The notes: generated by a model from the letters alone, not told the origin. A stretch of 64,000 nt of DNA from Gigaspora margarita (GCA_009809945.1 WTPW01000081.1:44787-108786); one strand, 5' to 3'. Numbered from the stretch's first letter, positions 20,347 to 32,770 are shown. Program-made: numbers and translations.

Positions 20347-23300
20347 GGGTTAATTAAATTTCACAATTTTGATTGGTTAAACGTAACTGGTAACTAACGG
20401 TAATCTCATGAAGTGCTTAGCCTTAGACAGCCTCATGTAATTTTTCTTTTACATTATCTCTATTTATCATTATACAAATCGAGTTTCATTTATAATTGAA
20501 AAATCATGTCAGAATTTACATGAATCTAATAAAAACTTATTTTTCAAAAAATTGTAAAAATGGGCCCTTTTAATACGGAACACTCCAAATGTTCAGCATA
20601 GCCAAATTTACCATTAGTCCTACTAGAAATCGCCTCGAGCCAGAAAAGGCCTGTGCTTCTCTTTGTCTTTAAAACCTGGTTTGCAACAAGCTTAATAGAG
20701 TATTAGAAGAAAATTAAAGCAATGATAAAAAATAATAATAATAATAAATAAAATCAAATGCTTCTCAAAGTATAGGTATAGTCTGCACAGTTATATCTAA
20801 TATTTTCACTTTTTTTACGTATCAAAAAAGATTATCAATTTAAATTCGTGTAACAAACAATTAAATATTAGTTAGATTCAGTTTATGTAGTGCACTGCCA
20901 GTTCGGAACCGCAATAGTCTATTTTAACCGGTTTAACATCCCTAGTACCAATGAAAATATAAATAATACAATATAGAATTTATTAAGTTAAAACCACTGT
21001 ACAATCATTTTATTTTTTCAGCAATACATTGTGAATGTTTTTGAAGTCACCTTATTACATATTAATTCATTTTGTAGAGAGAACGAAATTGCATGAACTT
21101 ATTTAATTAATGAATAAATAAAATTGGAACAGATCATATACAATATTGATATAATTATTGAAACTAAATATGATAATTGGATCGATACTTATAATAGTTG
21201 TTTTTATATCTTTATTTTAATAGATTTTCTTTTGTAAGTTCTTGATACTGCATCTGTTTGCTTTTTTTTGATTTTTGATTCAAATCGAAAATTTACTGGG
21301 TCTCTACTTACCTAAAAAACTAAATCAGCAAATTAGTGATGCTGGCCGATGTTGAAAAAGTCGCTAATAAATTTACCAGGTTAACTGGTTAATTTTTTCT
21401 GAAACAAAGATTGTTCGTTTTATCAAAATCAATTATGCCATTCTAAAGTTTTTCAATTATCAAGATAAAATTTATTTTTTTAAGAAAATTTTAACAAGTT
21501 TGATATTTTTTTTTTTTTATAAGTCTAAAACATTTTAAGGGCATTTTTTCTTTAAATGTATATATAGTGAAGTGTCTTAATAATCTCAATTTAATAAAGT
21601 TTTGATAACCAATCAATATATTAAATTTTAATTGCAGCTTATTTCACAATTTGATTGGTTGTTTAGAAGTCATGAAAGATCTACAAAAATTACAATCACA
21701 ATAAAGATATGCTGACTATAAATTCAATTCCATGAGGATACTAATTAAATATATTATAAAATTAAAAAATTTATGAACACATTAATGGCAAAAAAAAATT
21801 CGTGTGAAAACATAAAATCATAATTGAATTTCATATACTGGTTTATACCTATTATAATGACTCACAGCAACTGTTGATGCGACGCTTGTTAATATAGAAA
21901 ATTTGTTTTCATGTAGTATAAAAAGACACGTTATCAAAATGTTTATATAATTCTCGCTTGATATACAGTAAATCTAAATTTTGACAGACATATTCACGTT
22001 GACGTAAAGAATGAAAGATGATATATAAATATGATCATCTGATGCTTTATTTTTACTTCGAGACGTACTTTTGAATGCCCAAAAGATTTTCCATCTATAT
22101 CAAAGAATATTCAACTATCTCAAATTTTAAATTTTAAAAAAGTTTATATGCACTTTTAATTTTAAGCAACTTTAATTGAGAAGATAAGACAAATTATCTT
22201 ATTGAAATAAAATTTTGTTGACATGGCTAAAATTATTAAGCATACAACGGCCTGATTATGATGAGATGACTGCTTAAAATCCGTTGATGGCAGAAAGATA
22301 TAAAAAATAATGATCATAAATACAAAACATTTCACATGAAGCTGAATTGTTAAAGAATTTGCATGAAGTGATCTTCATTTCATCTATCGGAAATGTGCTT
22401 ATTATTTTCCGCCAAAATTAATTATCTGCCCAAATTGGATGGTAGTACCGAAATAGAATGATTTCAAACAAATTGGTAGTTTTTCCGTGACAATGAAAGT
22501 TACTTTGATTGATTCATCAAATCGGATAATTTTATTATTTATATTTAATCTAAAAATACGGTTGTTCTGAAAATAATTACTATACCGTATGTTGCGTGAA
22601 TTTACTCTGATCTTCTGACATTCCTTATTATACGACAAATTTTTATTGTGCTAATATTTGATTTTTTTTATTTGTATTGGTTATTATTTTATCATCAACA
22701 TCTTGAAAAGGTATTCTTGTACTGTCCATAACAAAAATTCATCATGATAGGTAACTTAAAAACAACTGAAATGTGAATGATAATGCTAAAAAAGTATCTA
22801 TTTAAAAGACATTCAGAAAAATGATTTGAAATTTTGCATAGTATCAGTTTTTTATAATGATTATCGATAAGGAATTACTAATTTCAGCCTTTCCTCATCA
22901 ATAATGTAAACAAATTCCATTAAATTCAACCAAATAGCATTCTAGTATGCTAACCTGATACGATTATAAAGATTACGTAAAATTCAGAATTTTTGTACTC
23001 TAATTAGAACGTTTTGAGTATTCTACTTATACAAATGCGAATAAATAAATCTTAATAAGTTTAATCAGCAAAATTTGAAACATTTTGATGAGATTACACT
23101 ATTTATGGCAAAGTTAATTCGAATCCAAGCTCTAGATTCGTCCTTTGAGAAAATATGACAAAGCACGAATCAATGAATTTATCAATTACGTATATTACGA
23201 TACAGTCTATGCATATAATATTATTTTGCATAATTGTTCACAATACCGCAGAAAATGATCGTACAAATTTATTATGTAACACTAAATTTTAGAACCTTGT

Positions 23301-24967
23301 GATCTCGGTTCAGTATTCGTTAAAAGAATGCTAAACTAATTGGGTTAAAAAAAATTCGGAGGATATTTATAATATGGCGCAAATTATCTAAAATTCAAAT
23401 TGTAACTTCTCGATAAACATTCGGAATTTCAAAAAAAAAAAAACATTAACTTGTAGCCTTGACTAAGATCTAAAATAGTTTTTTTTTTTTAAGCAATTCC
23501 TAATATTCGTTGAGGAGACACAATTTTAAAAAAAAGTATACCAGAAACTTTTGAAAATTAATAATAGGAAAGGTATAGTTTGATTACTTGTTCCCCGAAT
23601 TTAACTCCTTAAATTGCTTAACGGCGCAGATTCGATGCGGCTAAATAAATGATTTGCACCATACAAAACTTAGGCATATTCCAAATTAGAGATGTGCTGA
23701 CCTTGTAGCATTATTACAAATTGTCTATTTATTGATATAAGACACAAGTGCATAAATATTATCATAACGATACCTTAGTTACAACAATGCTAAAATTACG
23801 CCAAACAGGTTTTAATTTGAATCGTAACTAATGACGTGAATATTTCTGCATCAGGATCAATTTATGCAAAAGCATTTAGTGTTCTAAACAGAAATGTATT
23901 AATATGCTTCAAGAAAGGAAACAACCAATTAGAAAATGTTAGATTAGCGTTTGTATGTAGGGTTAAATATTTGCAACATATATAATAAAATTTCTCAAGG
24001 AAGATTTTTGCTAGAACACAAAAGGCAAATTTTATATGCAAAGTTTTAAAAATAAAAGCGATTTTTTTTTTCAAAACCCAAGTTTGTTTTTGGACCTCCT
24101 GATCGTGATACGTTACATTAAATAATAGTTTTGATCAACTATTCGCAAAATGTTCGTGATCCATTTTGTATTTCCTTTTTTGGAATTTGTGTTACGGATC
24201 AAAAATGGAAAATTGAGAATTCTTAGCTCCGTTAAAACAGCAATTGTATAAACATTACAATTGCAAAGTTCTCGGAACACTTCTGGATACGCTCTAATTT
24301 GGTTTAGTAATTTGATTAACGAAATATGGCTTAATTCCATGCGGATGACGCGATAAAATTGTTTATTGTATCAGCAATGTATTAGTTTCACAGACAAAAC
24401 ACAGTATTTGATTTGTGTGTAGTATATTTGTGAATATAACCCAATGTTGCAATTTGCTGGGGCGTAAAAAATTAACAACTTTGAACAGCCAAATACATAT
24501 GAGAAACAAGACTACGCAAATTTTTGTGGTTCACAGCTTGTATGAACTTTTCAAAAATTCATATTGTGCGACTATAAAAATTTTTTCAAATTGCTTAAAA
24601 TTCTTTGAAAACTTCCATTAATTTATTTAGAATTGTTGATAACTCAACCGTCTTACATATTATTTGGTATGACAGATTACTGTAATATCATGAAATTTGT
24701 TCTATTGAAGCAAATGATTAGATGACACGGCATGCTGTGGCATATTCTAGTCAATATTTACTGCGATAGAAAATTTATTGCAGTTTGCATAAAGATTTGA
24801 CCTCTGCAGATCAGATATCATGAAAATCACAGATTCAACAAATGCAGAGATACGTTAGAAAACATAACTGATCAAAAGACAATCTAGAATCTCCTTGATC
24901 ATCAAAAAATCATAGTGTCACGCAAAACGTCATCTCATTATTATGCAATTCGAGATTATTGTGCTTA
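20347..24967. other. No gene seen: 4.6 kb of AT-rich DNA
   Basis: No recognisable coding gene. Short open frames at 22402-22638 and 24113-24340 (minus) and 24415-24621 (plus) match nothing I know; the first lacks an ATG. A possible right end of a hAT element (CATCCCTA at about 20937-20944) and a left end (TAGTGATGCTGGCCG at 21334) are unpaired. About 24740-24945 is a diverged copy of 33240-33430 (shared GACCTCTGCAGATCA core). Confidence 0.5.
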
Positions 24968-25020
24968 GGCCGCTTGCAGTTGATTCTTCGGTTAACGTCA
25001 CTTTCTAGGACTCTCAGGAA

Positions 25021-25058
<38 letters not shown>

Positions 25059-25433
25059 GAGGATAAAATGAAACGAGCATATAAAATATAATTTTGTGTT
25101 TCTAATTTTCCCTGAAAAAAGTTGCGATCACGAGATATTGAATAAACTTTTAAACTTCATTCATATTAGGCTTAACGGTTAGAGGTTCTAATAGCAAAAT
25201 CACCCAAGGAAAAACTTTTTGTTAATGTACAGGTGGTTACCTATGCAAATTTTTGAGTATTAAACGATTTTTGACAAAACGAACGTTTGTTTTGAATCTT
25301 CCTGATCGGTCATTTGCTGTAGATCATCATGTGACTGTAAGTTTTCAGGTATCCAGCGTTTGATTGGTTATTAATTTTTCAGGAGACTTCAATTTGGAGT
25401 TGATGTTAACCGAAGAATCAAATTCGAACGGCC
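24968..25433. mobile_element. GGCC-ended MITE, subfamily C, copy 1
   Basis: Left end GGCCGCTTGCAGTTGATTCT and complement of right end GGCCGTTCGAATTTGATTCT, continuing with TCGGTTAAC on both sides. Left flank is TTA; the right flank is TTT, so the duplication is imperfect. PIF/Harbinger-like by GG-start ends and TTA target. Contains a 37-nt G run and a copy of the dispersed TTTGTTTTGAATCTTCCTG repeat. Confidence 0.75.
25021..25057. repeat. 37-nt homopolymer G run
   Basis: An uninterrupted run of 37 G in otherwise AT-rich DNA, placed just inside the left end of MITE C copy 1, where the relative at 30340-30370 has a short CCCTCC segment. Its exact length should be treated as uncertain because homopolymers are prone to sequencing error. 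Confidence 0.9.
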
Positions 25434-25687
25434 TTTAATTAACTTGCAAAAAAATAACCAGAGAAAATAAATTTATGATTTCAAAAAACGCTAAATTTTT
25501 AATTTCCCTGATTGAAAATTTATCATTAAATATTATCCTAAAGTCTATGACAAATTTTAAATAGTAAATTATTTCGAGAGATTCGTGTTCTTTATCATTA
25601 AGTTTATTCAAGAATTTTTTACCTAAAAAAAAATTCAATATTCATAATATAATATGTACTGTATATTTAAAGAATAGTTGATCATTA

Positions 25688-26061
25688 GTTGATTTTTCGT
25701 TTTGCATTACATGGATTTAAAAATTCGGGACGAACGGACGGATTTTTTTTTTTTTTTTTTTAATTTAATCTGCTGCAAATAGAATAATGATCACATTTTA
25801 AGGTTATACAAGGTTAATTTGTCATTTTGAACAACAAGGAATCAAAAAATTAGGCCGGCAGCCATATTTTTCCTGTCAGTCCTATCGGAAAATTACGGGA
25901 AATTAAGGTCTCCATCGGATGGCACCGGATGAAAATAGCGTGAAAAAATATATGTCAAAAATCGAACAATTGGCACAATTGGGATCTAAAAAAAAAAAAA
26001 AAAAAAATTGAAAAAATGGGACGGCGGGTAATGCAAAACGAAAAATCAACTTTGCGTGGCC
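25688..26061. mobile_element. GGCC-ended MITE, subfamily A, copy 1 (left end truncated)
   Basis: The right end ends GCGTGGCC followed by TTA (26062-26064). The left end begins only at TTGATTTTTCGTTTTGCATT, having lost its GGCCACGCAAAG tip. An additional internal copy of the terminal repeat, decayed, lies at about 25800-25835. Long T and A runs mark the two internal junctions. Same layout as 27850-28246. Confidence 0.8.
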
Positions 26062-26066
26062 TTAAA

Positions 26067-26298
26067 TAGTGTTTCGAAAATCCAAGTTGGATCGGATTCG
26101 ATTTCTGATCTGCCCCAACCGTAAAGTCGGTTTTACAAAAAAATTCGGATTGGGTCCGGGTTGAGTCTGAATTGGGCCTGGTAACTCCTTTATATCAAAT
26201 GATTACCCTAAAAACTTTTATTTCACTTGGATTCAAACCGAATTTCGGATTCGGATCGGTTTCAGTTCAATTCTGGATCAGACTGAATTGAAATACTA
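26067..26298. mobile_element. hAT-like MITE, 232 bp, decayed TSD
   Basis: Ends TAGTGTTTCGAAA and complement TAGTATTTCAATT. Flanks GCCTTAAA and AATTTAAA share only their last five bases. Internal GGATTCGGATCGG motifs resemble those of 18739-18951. It lies immediately beside the TTA of the neighbouring subfamily A MITE. Confidence 0.65.
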
Positions 26299-27849
26299 AA
26301 TTTAAATAGTATGAATGATACTTGTTCTTCAGTGTTTAAACTATAATGTTCTTACCCTATAAAAAGGTCAATCCGTTTTTCTATTCCATGTTTTATTCAT
26401 AAATGTTACATATTTATGGAATTTATATCTTTAAATGACGGATATTATCGATCTACCAATCGTGTTCCAGATTCACGGAATTTTTACTGAAAATAAGGAA
26501 ATATGATGGAAATATTTGAATAAATTTTTTATAGGGTTATTAATTTCATTTTTTAAAGTAATTGGTTTGTTCCACAATAGTGGGACAACGTTTCTAATGA
26601 CAATTTGCAAGAGGATATGAAAATGCTATTTCTGTTAAGTTAATAAATATATCAAAAAGGCGTTCAGCAAAGTATACAAAATATTGTAGTCAATGCCAGA
26701 TGAGCAAGTATTCACATTATTAAACCGATCAAAAATATGTCTTTCTGCCGCTTGTGCCGCTTTTTCTTTTCTATAATAGAGATATTAAAGGGATAAGTAT
26801 CATATTGTCGTAGCTGATACTTACCTGTTATGTTTATTAAACAATAAATACTGGTTGTTAAAGATATGACACTTTAGTCAGCTTATTAAATGTGCGTTTT
26901 TCCCGCTCCACTATGTATGTATTTCCGCTATTCCATTACTTTTTATTTGAATAAGAGAATATACATATTTGCATTGAAATAAAACGCGGTTTTCTTGTGA
27001 GCACCTAAAAACCAAATTACTATTCTCATGCATATTATCCATCTAACTATTGCTGTACGTAACCCTTGTCATTACGCATACATGATTCCTTACAATGGTT
27101 GCTTATTGACCCGGTCTCTGACCCAGTTTGAAGGTGCTCTAAAGTCCTTAATATAACGGGCTCGTTTTTAATTAGTGGATAATAGTTTATTTGGTCATAC
27201 GAGTTAATCATCGAAATGAAAAAAAGATGGTCAGAGACCATCTTTTTTATCATAGAGTTGTGCTGATTAGCTAAAATTTAATACCATATTCCGCAATGAG
27301 TCTTCGTCAAAATTACTTCAATAATCGTAGTGCTTGTGCACAATCTCTATAACCAACTATCACATTAGGAGGGACGTTTGAGAGCCTCTGAGTATATTTA
27401 GCTGACCATTATCAATTAACACCAAACTAGTCTAGGCTTTTAAATTGCATTAGGTTTGTTAATAAAATACTTGCTCGAAATTCCGTGAAAGCACTTATTT
27501 TGATCAATTTTATTTAAATTTCCTTATTTGAAACAAAGTAATTAAAAGTACGGTTAGAGCCATTTAGAAGTTGGGGTTTGGGCAAGATTTGTGGGTAAAA
27601 TTGCTTTGCCGACATTTTTTAGACTCTCGTTTCTTGTATTTTTTTGCTTTGTTTTGCTTCGTAAAAGTTTTACGATTTGATTGGTTTATTTATGTAGATC
27701 TCTCGATTTGATTGGGCAATCTACCAAATGTTGGAGTAGTCTAAAGACAATTTAACTTATTTGCAAACAGGAATTTCGATTTGTAAAAAACGATGTGCGT
27801 GAGATAAAAATTTAAGGTTAGAGCCTTAGTGTTAGAGGCTATGGGATTA
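26299..27849. other. No gene seen: AT-rich spacer with a hairpin
   Basis: No recognisable gene. 27220-27248 is a perfect hairpin (AAAAAAGATGGTC, AGA, GACCATCTTTTTT) embedded in a repeat whose inverted copy is at about 34010-34110. Confidence 0.55.
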
Positions 27850-27908
27850 GGCCACACAAAGTTAATTTTTCGTTTTGCATGGGTTTCAAAATTTCCGGTC
27901 GGTCGGTC

Positions 27909-27946
<38 letters not shown>

Positions 27947-28246
27947 CTGTTATAAATTAATAGTCTTATGTTGCATCTAAGGCCACCGCAAAGTTAACTT
28001 TACGCTTTGCATAACACGAAATCAGAAAATTGGAGTTGGCAGATGGATTTTTTCTATCGGTCTTATCGGACAATTTCGGAAACCCAAGGTCTCCATCGGG
28101 TGATGCCGGAGTAATTTCTGGAAAAAAATTAAATAGCAGAAATGGAATAATTGGCATAATTGGGACTTAAAAAAAAAAAAAATTTGGAAAAATTGAAAAA
28201 ATGGGTCGGCGGGTAATGCAAAACGAAAAATTAACTTTGCGTGGCC
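27850..28246. mobile_element. GGCC-ended MITE, subfamily A, copy 2
   Basis: Left end GGCCACACAAAGTTAATTTT; complement of right end GGCCACGCAAAGTTAATTTT; exact TTA on both sides (27847-27849, 28247-28249). A third, internal terminal-repeat copy begins at 27981 (GGCCACCGCAAAGTTAACTT), oriented like the left end and itself preceded by TAA. A 31-nt T run lies in the left segment. PIF/Harbinger-like. Confidence 0.9.
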
Positions 28247-28249
28247 TTA

Positions 28250-28500
28250 GATTAATGCTTATTATATGTCAAATTTCATTCCCGTCATTTTAATTAGTGC
28301 ACCAAGTTCGATTTAAACATAGTTTTTTTTGCATATTTTCGTCTTTTCTTCTTTTACGCGTGTCGGATTCCTTGTCAGGCTGATCCGGAATAGTCAAAAT
28401 TTGCACTCTCTGATTGGCTAGTTGCTAAAATTCTATTGTTCAAAAATAAATCGCAGATCGTCATTGCATTTTTCGATTAAAAAGTTATTTTTCGATTATA
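28250..28500. repeat. Copy of the dispersed GATCCGGAATAG repeat
   Basis: Shares CATTTTAATTAGTGCACCAA, then TTTTCGTCTTTTCTTC and GATCCGGAATAGTCAAAATT with the region 19690-19900 (there in the opposite sense). One arm only, so no foldback here. Confidence 0.65.
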
Positions 28501-28501
28501 G

Positions 28502-28650
28502 ATGCTTGACGCAACTAATGAAGCCTAACGAAATCTTGACGCAACCTGACGAAACCATAGGTTGCGTCACTGACGCATGACGCAATTCAACAATATGTTT
28601 TATGGGTCACGTGAGCAGTTTCGTCAGGTCACGTGTGCTGCGTCAGGCAT
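28502..28650. mobile_element. Short CGTCA-rich TIR element
   Basis: Ends ATGCTTGACGCAAC and complement ATGCCTGACGCAGC. Interior of GACGCAACC/TGACGAAACC repeats. Looks like a short relative of 19460-20346 in which GACGCA replaces GACGAA. Confidence 0.6.
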
Positions 28651-28657
28651 AGGGTAA

Positions 28658-28999
28658 AGCCACGCAAAGTTAATTTTTCGTTTTGCATAACCCGCCGATC
28701 CAATTTTTCAAAAATTTTTTTATTTTAAATTTCAATTGTACAATTATTCCGTTTTTGCTATTTAATTTTTTCTCCGGTGTCGACCAATGGTGACCTTAAT
28801 TTTCCGGAATTACCCGATAGATCCGAAAAAAATCCAAAATTTTCTGATTCCATGCTATGCAAACCGAAAATTAACTTTGTGTGGCCTTAGACGTGAACAT
28901 GAGCATATTAATTTTACAGTAGATTAAAAAAATCCGACCCGCCGACTGAAAATTTGGAACACCATGTTATGCAAAACGAAAAATTAACTTTGCGTGGCC
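28658..28999. mobile_element. GGCC-ended MITE, subfamily A, copy 3
   Basis: Left end AGCCACGCAAAGTTAATTTT; complement of right end GGCCACGCAAAGTTAATTTT; exact TAA on both sides (28655-28657, 29000-29002). Internal third terminal repeat ends GTGTGGCC at about 28886, oriented like the right end, so this copy is in the opposite orientation to copy 2. Confidence 0.9.
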
Positions 29000-29002
29000 T
29001 AA

Positions 29003-29494
29003 GGGTGAACGTTCAGACGAAGTTAACAAGAGCCTCATATATCGCAAAATTTTGCAAGGAATTTGTTAAGACGCAGAAGGTGGTTTTGTGAGGCAAATTT
29101 TGTGTTATGGACGATTTTTGAAAGAGCCGGTTGTTTTGTCACATTTTCACGTTACACCTGTGATTGGTGTAAAATGACGTGTACGTGAAATTTTTATGCG
29201 GTTGCTATGATAATGTCTAAAGACGTGTACCAACTTGAGTCATCGTAGCGGGCTTTCATTCCGATTGGGAAATTTTACAAAATCTTATTGTCTAATAGAT
29301 TATACTAAAAAACGAACCCCAAAGCAAAATACTGTATTTCGTGAATTATTAATTGAATAAAATATGCTTTTATTTAAATTTTAGTAGTTACAATAATTTA
29401 TTACTTGGATCTGATAGTTATCGCTAAACCGTTATATTTTTTAAAAAGTTTTTTTTAACAATTTATTAGATACGCATATAAAGAACCTTTATAT
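29003..29494. other. No gene seen: part of a dispersed repeat
   Basis: About 29040-29180 (GCAAAATTTTGCAAGGAATT...TTTTCACGTTACACC) belongs to the GTGTAACGTGA repeat family seen at 48612-48829 and 53118-53335. The remainder is AT-rich without signal. Confidence 0.5.
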
Positions 29495-29497
29495 TAA

Positions 29498-29767
29498 AGC
29501 GAGACCAATTTAATTCGGTGGTTTACGTTACATTCCTTTCTCAAAGAGGGGGAACGTATATGTAGTAAATCTTAGTAAAATTTCTCAACAGGAGATGATC
29601 GGGCTGCCTTGTTCGTCTTTTATGTTTGTTTATTTTCTCTACGGAAAATTTCGGAACTTCACAATTTCTAATCTTAATTCCACCCGGCATTATGCTCTCC
29701 GCCAATATTATATATCTCAAAAAAGTTTTCAGAAGGGGGTAACGTAAGCCACCGAATCGGTCTCGCC
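29498..29767. mobile_element. TIR MITE with TAA target duplication
   Basis: Left AGCGAGACCAATTTAATTCG and complement of right GGCGAGACCGATTCGGTGGC, both continuing into TTACGTTAC. TAA flanks both sides (29495-29497, 29768-29770). The 3-bp TAA duplication suggests PIF/Harbinger. The minus frame 29541-29774 lies within it and is not gene-like. Confidence 0.8.
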
Positions 29768-29964
29768 TAAACATAAATTGCTTGCTAACAATAAATAAAA
29801 CAGGAAAATAATAAATTAATTAATAAATAATAGTTGTGATAAGCAAAAAGCACACGAAACTCAAACCTACCTTTCAACAGTTTTTGACACCTTTTGGCAG
29901 TTTTTTAGTTTTACTCAATATAATATTAACCAAAAAAAGTTGAACCAAGTTTCGACATTCATTA

Positions 29965-30413
29965 GGCCGTTTGAAATTAATTCTTCAGTTAGGCCGTTTT
30001 TAGTTGATTTTTAGGTTAACGTCACCCCCTCGCTTAACTACCCCCGAAATTAAACAAGCCAATCACAACGCAATATAAACTTCGTTAGTCATGTATTAAT
30101 GTTGGCCAATGAGATTCGATAAAATATTCTTTGGGTTTATATGTGTTTGTTTAACCCCCCCTTATGCCTGAGCATAAATATTGACGTTAACCTAAAAATC
30201 TACTAAAAACGGCTTAACATCACTCCCCACAAAATGAACAACCAATCAAAACGCTGGATGACTCTCGCCAATCGCCTGATTTGCATTAACCAATGAAATT
30301 GGCCCATCTTTGTTCATTTTTATATGTTCATTTCATACGTTCGTTTCATTTTGCCATCCCTCCACGAGAGTCCTGGAAAGAGATGTTGACCGAAGAATCA
30401 ACTTCAAACGGCC
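29965..30413. mobile_element. GGCC-ended MITE, subfamily C, copy 2 (outer)
   Basis: Left end GGCCGTTTGAAATTAATTCT and complement of right end GGCCGTTTGAAGTTGATTCT; TTA precedes the left end, while the right flank does not match. Interrupted right inside its left terminal repeat by 29992-30213. The body resembles the reverse of 24968-25433 (AAATGAAACGAACG-like and CCAGCGTTTTGATTGG). Confidence 0.8.
29992..30213. mobile_element. GGCC-ended MITE nested within MITE C copy 2
   Basis: Left end GGCCGTTTTTAGTTGATTTT; complement of right end GCCGTTTTTAGTAGATTTTT; TTA on both sides (29989-29991, 30214-30216). The TTA is the one in the host's own CAGTTAACATCA terminal segment, so the host's terminal repeat was the target. 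Confidence 0.85.
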
Positions 30414-32250
30414 AAAAAAGTGCCAAACCTTTTTGTTTTAGAAATTCTCATATAATATAAGTGACAGCTAAATTAAAAAAAAACCATCTATTGCTAACCC
30501 TCATGATTATTCCTCTTTTTCGTGATTATTTTGACCGTATATAGAACAAAAGGTGTAGTTTCTGGATGTGTATTCGGTTCCTCTGGACAATTCAGCCAAT
30601 TCGTTTAAAGTCAGAGTTATATGCAGTGTATACGTGTGATACATTTCAGTGATTGACCAATCGGATTTAAAGCCCCTACCGGAGTCTCGAAATTTGTTTA
30701 TACGGATCAGCCCAAAGAAGTTAAACGAAATAACATAAAAACGGCAGTCTAAGCCTGTCTTGAATCACTAATAAAAAATGTCGAGAAGGCAATTTTACTT
30801 ATATGCTCGACTCTAACCCTAATCTAAACAAATCCTAACTCTAATTTTAATTAAAATTTCAAAAAAATCACGTGTGTACATGACTTTAGCATCCTCAAAT
30901 AAAGAAATTGAAAAATGGGAGGGCAAATTGGACATTTATTTTAGCGAGTGATCGTAACAAATGACACAGGTATGTATCATTAAGGTATTTTACACAAAAA
31001 CAGGAGCTTACTAATTCTCCCCAACATCACTATCGGAGTACTATAAAATTGATTGGTAAAACAATATGTGAATAATTAGTAGAACCAATCAAGAGTGTGG
31101 GAAAAATTAGTAAACTCCAAAAAACCAGTCAAATTAATAAAATTTAAGCACGTCCCCTATAATAATCATATCACTTCCTATTTAGGCATGTTAAAATAAG
31201 TATGCTGTGATCGGATTTTTGCCCATAACGCCTATTGTTTCCGGGATACATGATCATCATATAACACAAACGCGTAAGTGTGCATATTTTTGTTACGCGC
31301 GGCGTGACCGACAAAAAATTTCAAAATTACATTTCTGATGTGATCTTCATAATATGTAGATGCATTTAAAAGGTAAATAATTTTGACCGATATGCATCAA
31401 AAACGTATTTTTTGCATCACTATATGTAAAAATTAAGGGTCCGTCGCTACCCTCAGACCAATAACTAGCATATAATATTAACTCAGTTAATTGTTGCAAT
31501 ATTGTATTTCTTAGGTTCAAACACACTCTCATGTAAAATACTTCATTGACTTATATGGATATTGAATTTAACAAGTAATACAAAGCATGAATATGAAATA
31601 ATATACGATTGTTAGGGTTAGGATATATTATAAGGGACGCAAATTTTAGAAAAATTTCATAATTTGACTGGTTTTTGTGAAAGATGCCTAAACGACACAT
31701 GCCGATGTGTGGGGTCTTTTCCTTGAAAATCAAATATGGAATAAGTGTTTATATGTAGTGGCTAATTTCAAACGTGATTTACTATAAATAGAGTCCATCA
31801 TTGAAATATAAACATTTTTAACATTTGTAAATTCAAAAATTGGCCAATTAAGAAAAATTAAAGACAAAACTTCTGCACTTATATATGCGCATTAAGGATT
31901 AATGAATATTTAAAGACATTTATTGCCTACAAAATAAAATGCCATATTAATTTAAGTAAGACTTACAATGAGTTTGACAATCGTCCGTAAACAACTTTAA
32001 TTCTCATAGTTGAGCTATGAAAGAGACAGGTACGTTAAATGGAACTTTATAAAATTCTTAAGATCAACTAATATAATAATTAGCATTTTGTAAAAGATGT
32101 GTTCCTATGATGTCTGTGATAGCTGATGATAGTAAAAGTTTTATTTAATACATTGAAATATTTTATATTAGCAAGATTTATATTTATTTGAAAGTTATAA
32201 ATTCTTTAATCATGATAAATTTATAAATACTTTAATTTTCACATAACTTT

Positions 32251-32337
32251 ATGACTGCAGAATCGAATCCACCTTTTGGGAAAAGAATAAGACTAGAAAT
32301 GCTTCAAGCTGGAGAAGATTTTGATTCAAAACAGTAA
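32251..32337 (+). CDS. Tiny coding-like frame of 28 codons, unknown
   Basis: Reads MTAESNPPFGKRIRLEML, then QAGEDFDSKQ and a TAA. Composition is protein-like, and the end coincides with a possible splice donor (ACA-GTAAAAG), so it may be a first exon or an exon remnant. No continuation could be followed: the next 400 bp are a decayed repeat. Very tentative. Confidence 0.2.
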   Translation: MTAESNPPFGKRIRLEMLQAGEDFDSKQ

Positions 32338-32339
32338 AA

Positions 32340-32770
32340 GAATTACAACATTATTCTAATTTTTTTTGGGTCAAAATATTGGTAAAGACACTTAGCAAAA
32401 CTTCTTAAGAGAAGAGAAAATGTATAGATTAAAAAAGCTCTGGAAAAATTCCATTCTAACTTGGTAAGTAATTTTTTCTAAGAAAGAAAAGGCATTGGAA
32501 GAGGGACTTTACAAAATCGTTACCCTGACTTTGAATTTTAAGGTGGAAAGCTTAATTAATGGATGAAAATTATTAACGTAGACACGTTGCAAAGACATCA
32601 TTCTAACGAGAGAGAATAGAATAGTATCGGCAAAGGAAGCTGACAAAAACACTAACCTATTGGAATAAACTTGGATCGAAAGCACTTTGCAAAAACGCTA
32701 TATTACATTGCACAAACACCATCATGACTTGATAAATATCATTAGCAATGACGCTTGCAATAAACTTACA
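32340..32770. repeat. Decayed minisatellite-like stretch
   Basis: Diverged repeats of GCAAA(G/A)AC(A/G)(T/C)CATTCTAAC(T/G)(T/A)G, for example near 32435, 32590, 32645, 32685 and 32715. The period is irregular. Confidence 0.4.

Noticed and set aside
22402..22638. 78-codon minus-strand frame
   Set aside because: Its first codon is TTG and no ATG lies upstream in frame; no family recognised.
24113..24340. 75-codon minus-strand frame MELSHISLIKLLNQIRAYPE...
   Set aside because: Has an ATG and normal composition, but no homologue I recognise, no intron signals and no neighbouring exon. It could be chance in AT-rich DNA.
27220..27260. Hairpin followed by T run as a bacterial-type terminator
   Set aside because: The genome is eukaryotic, both sides have A/T runs, and the hairpin is part of a dispersed repeat.
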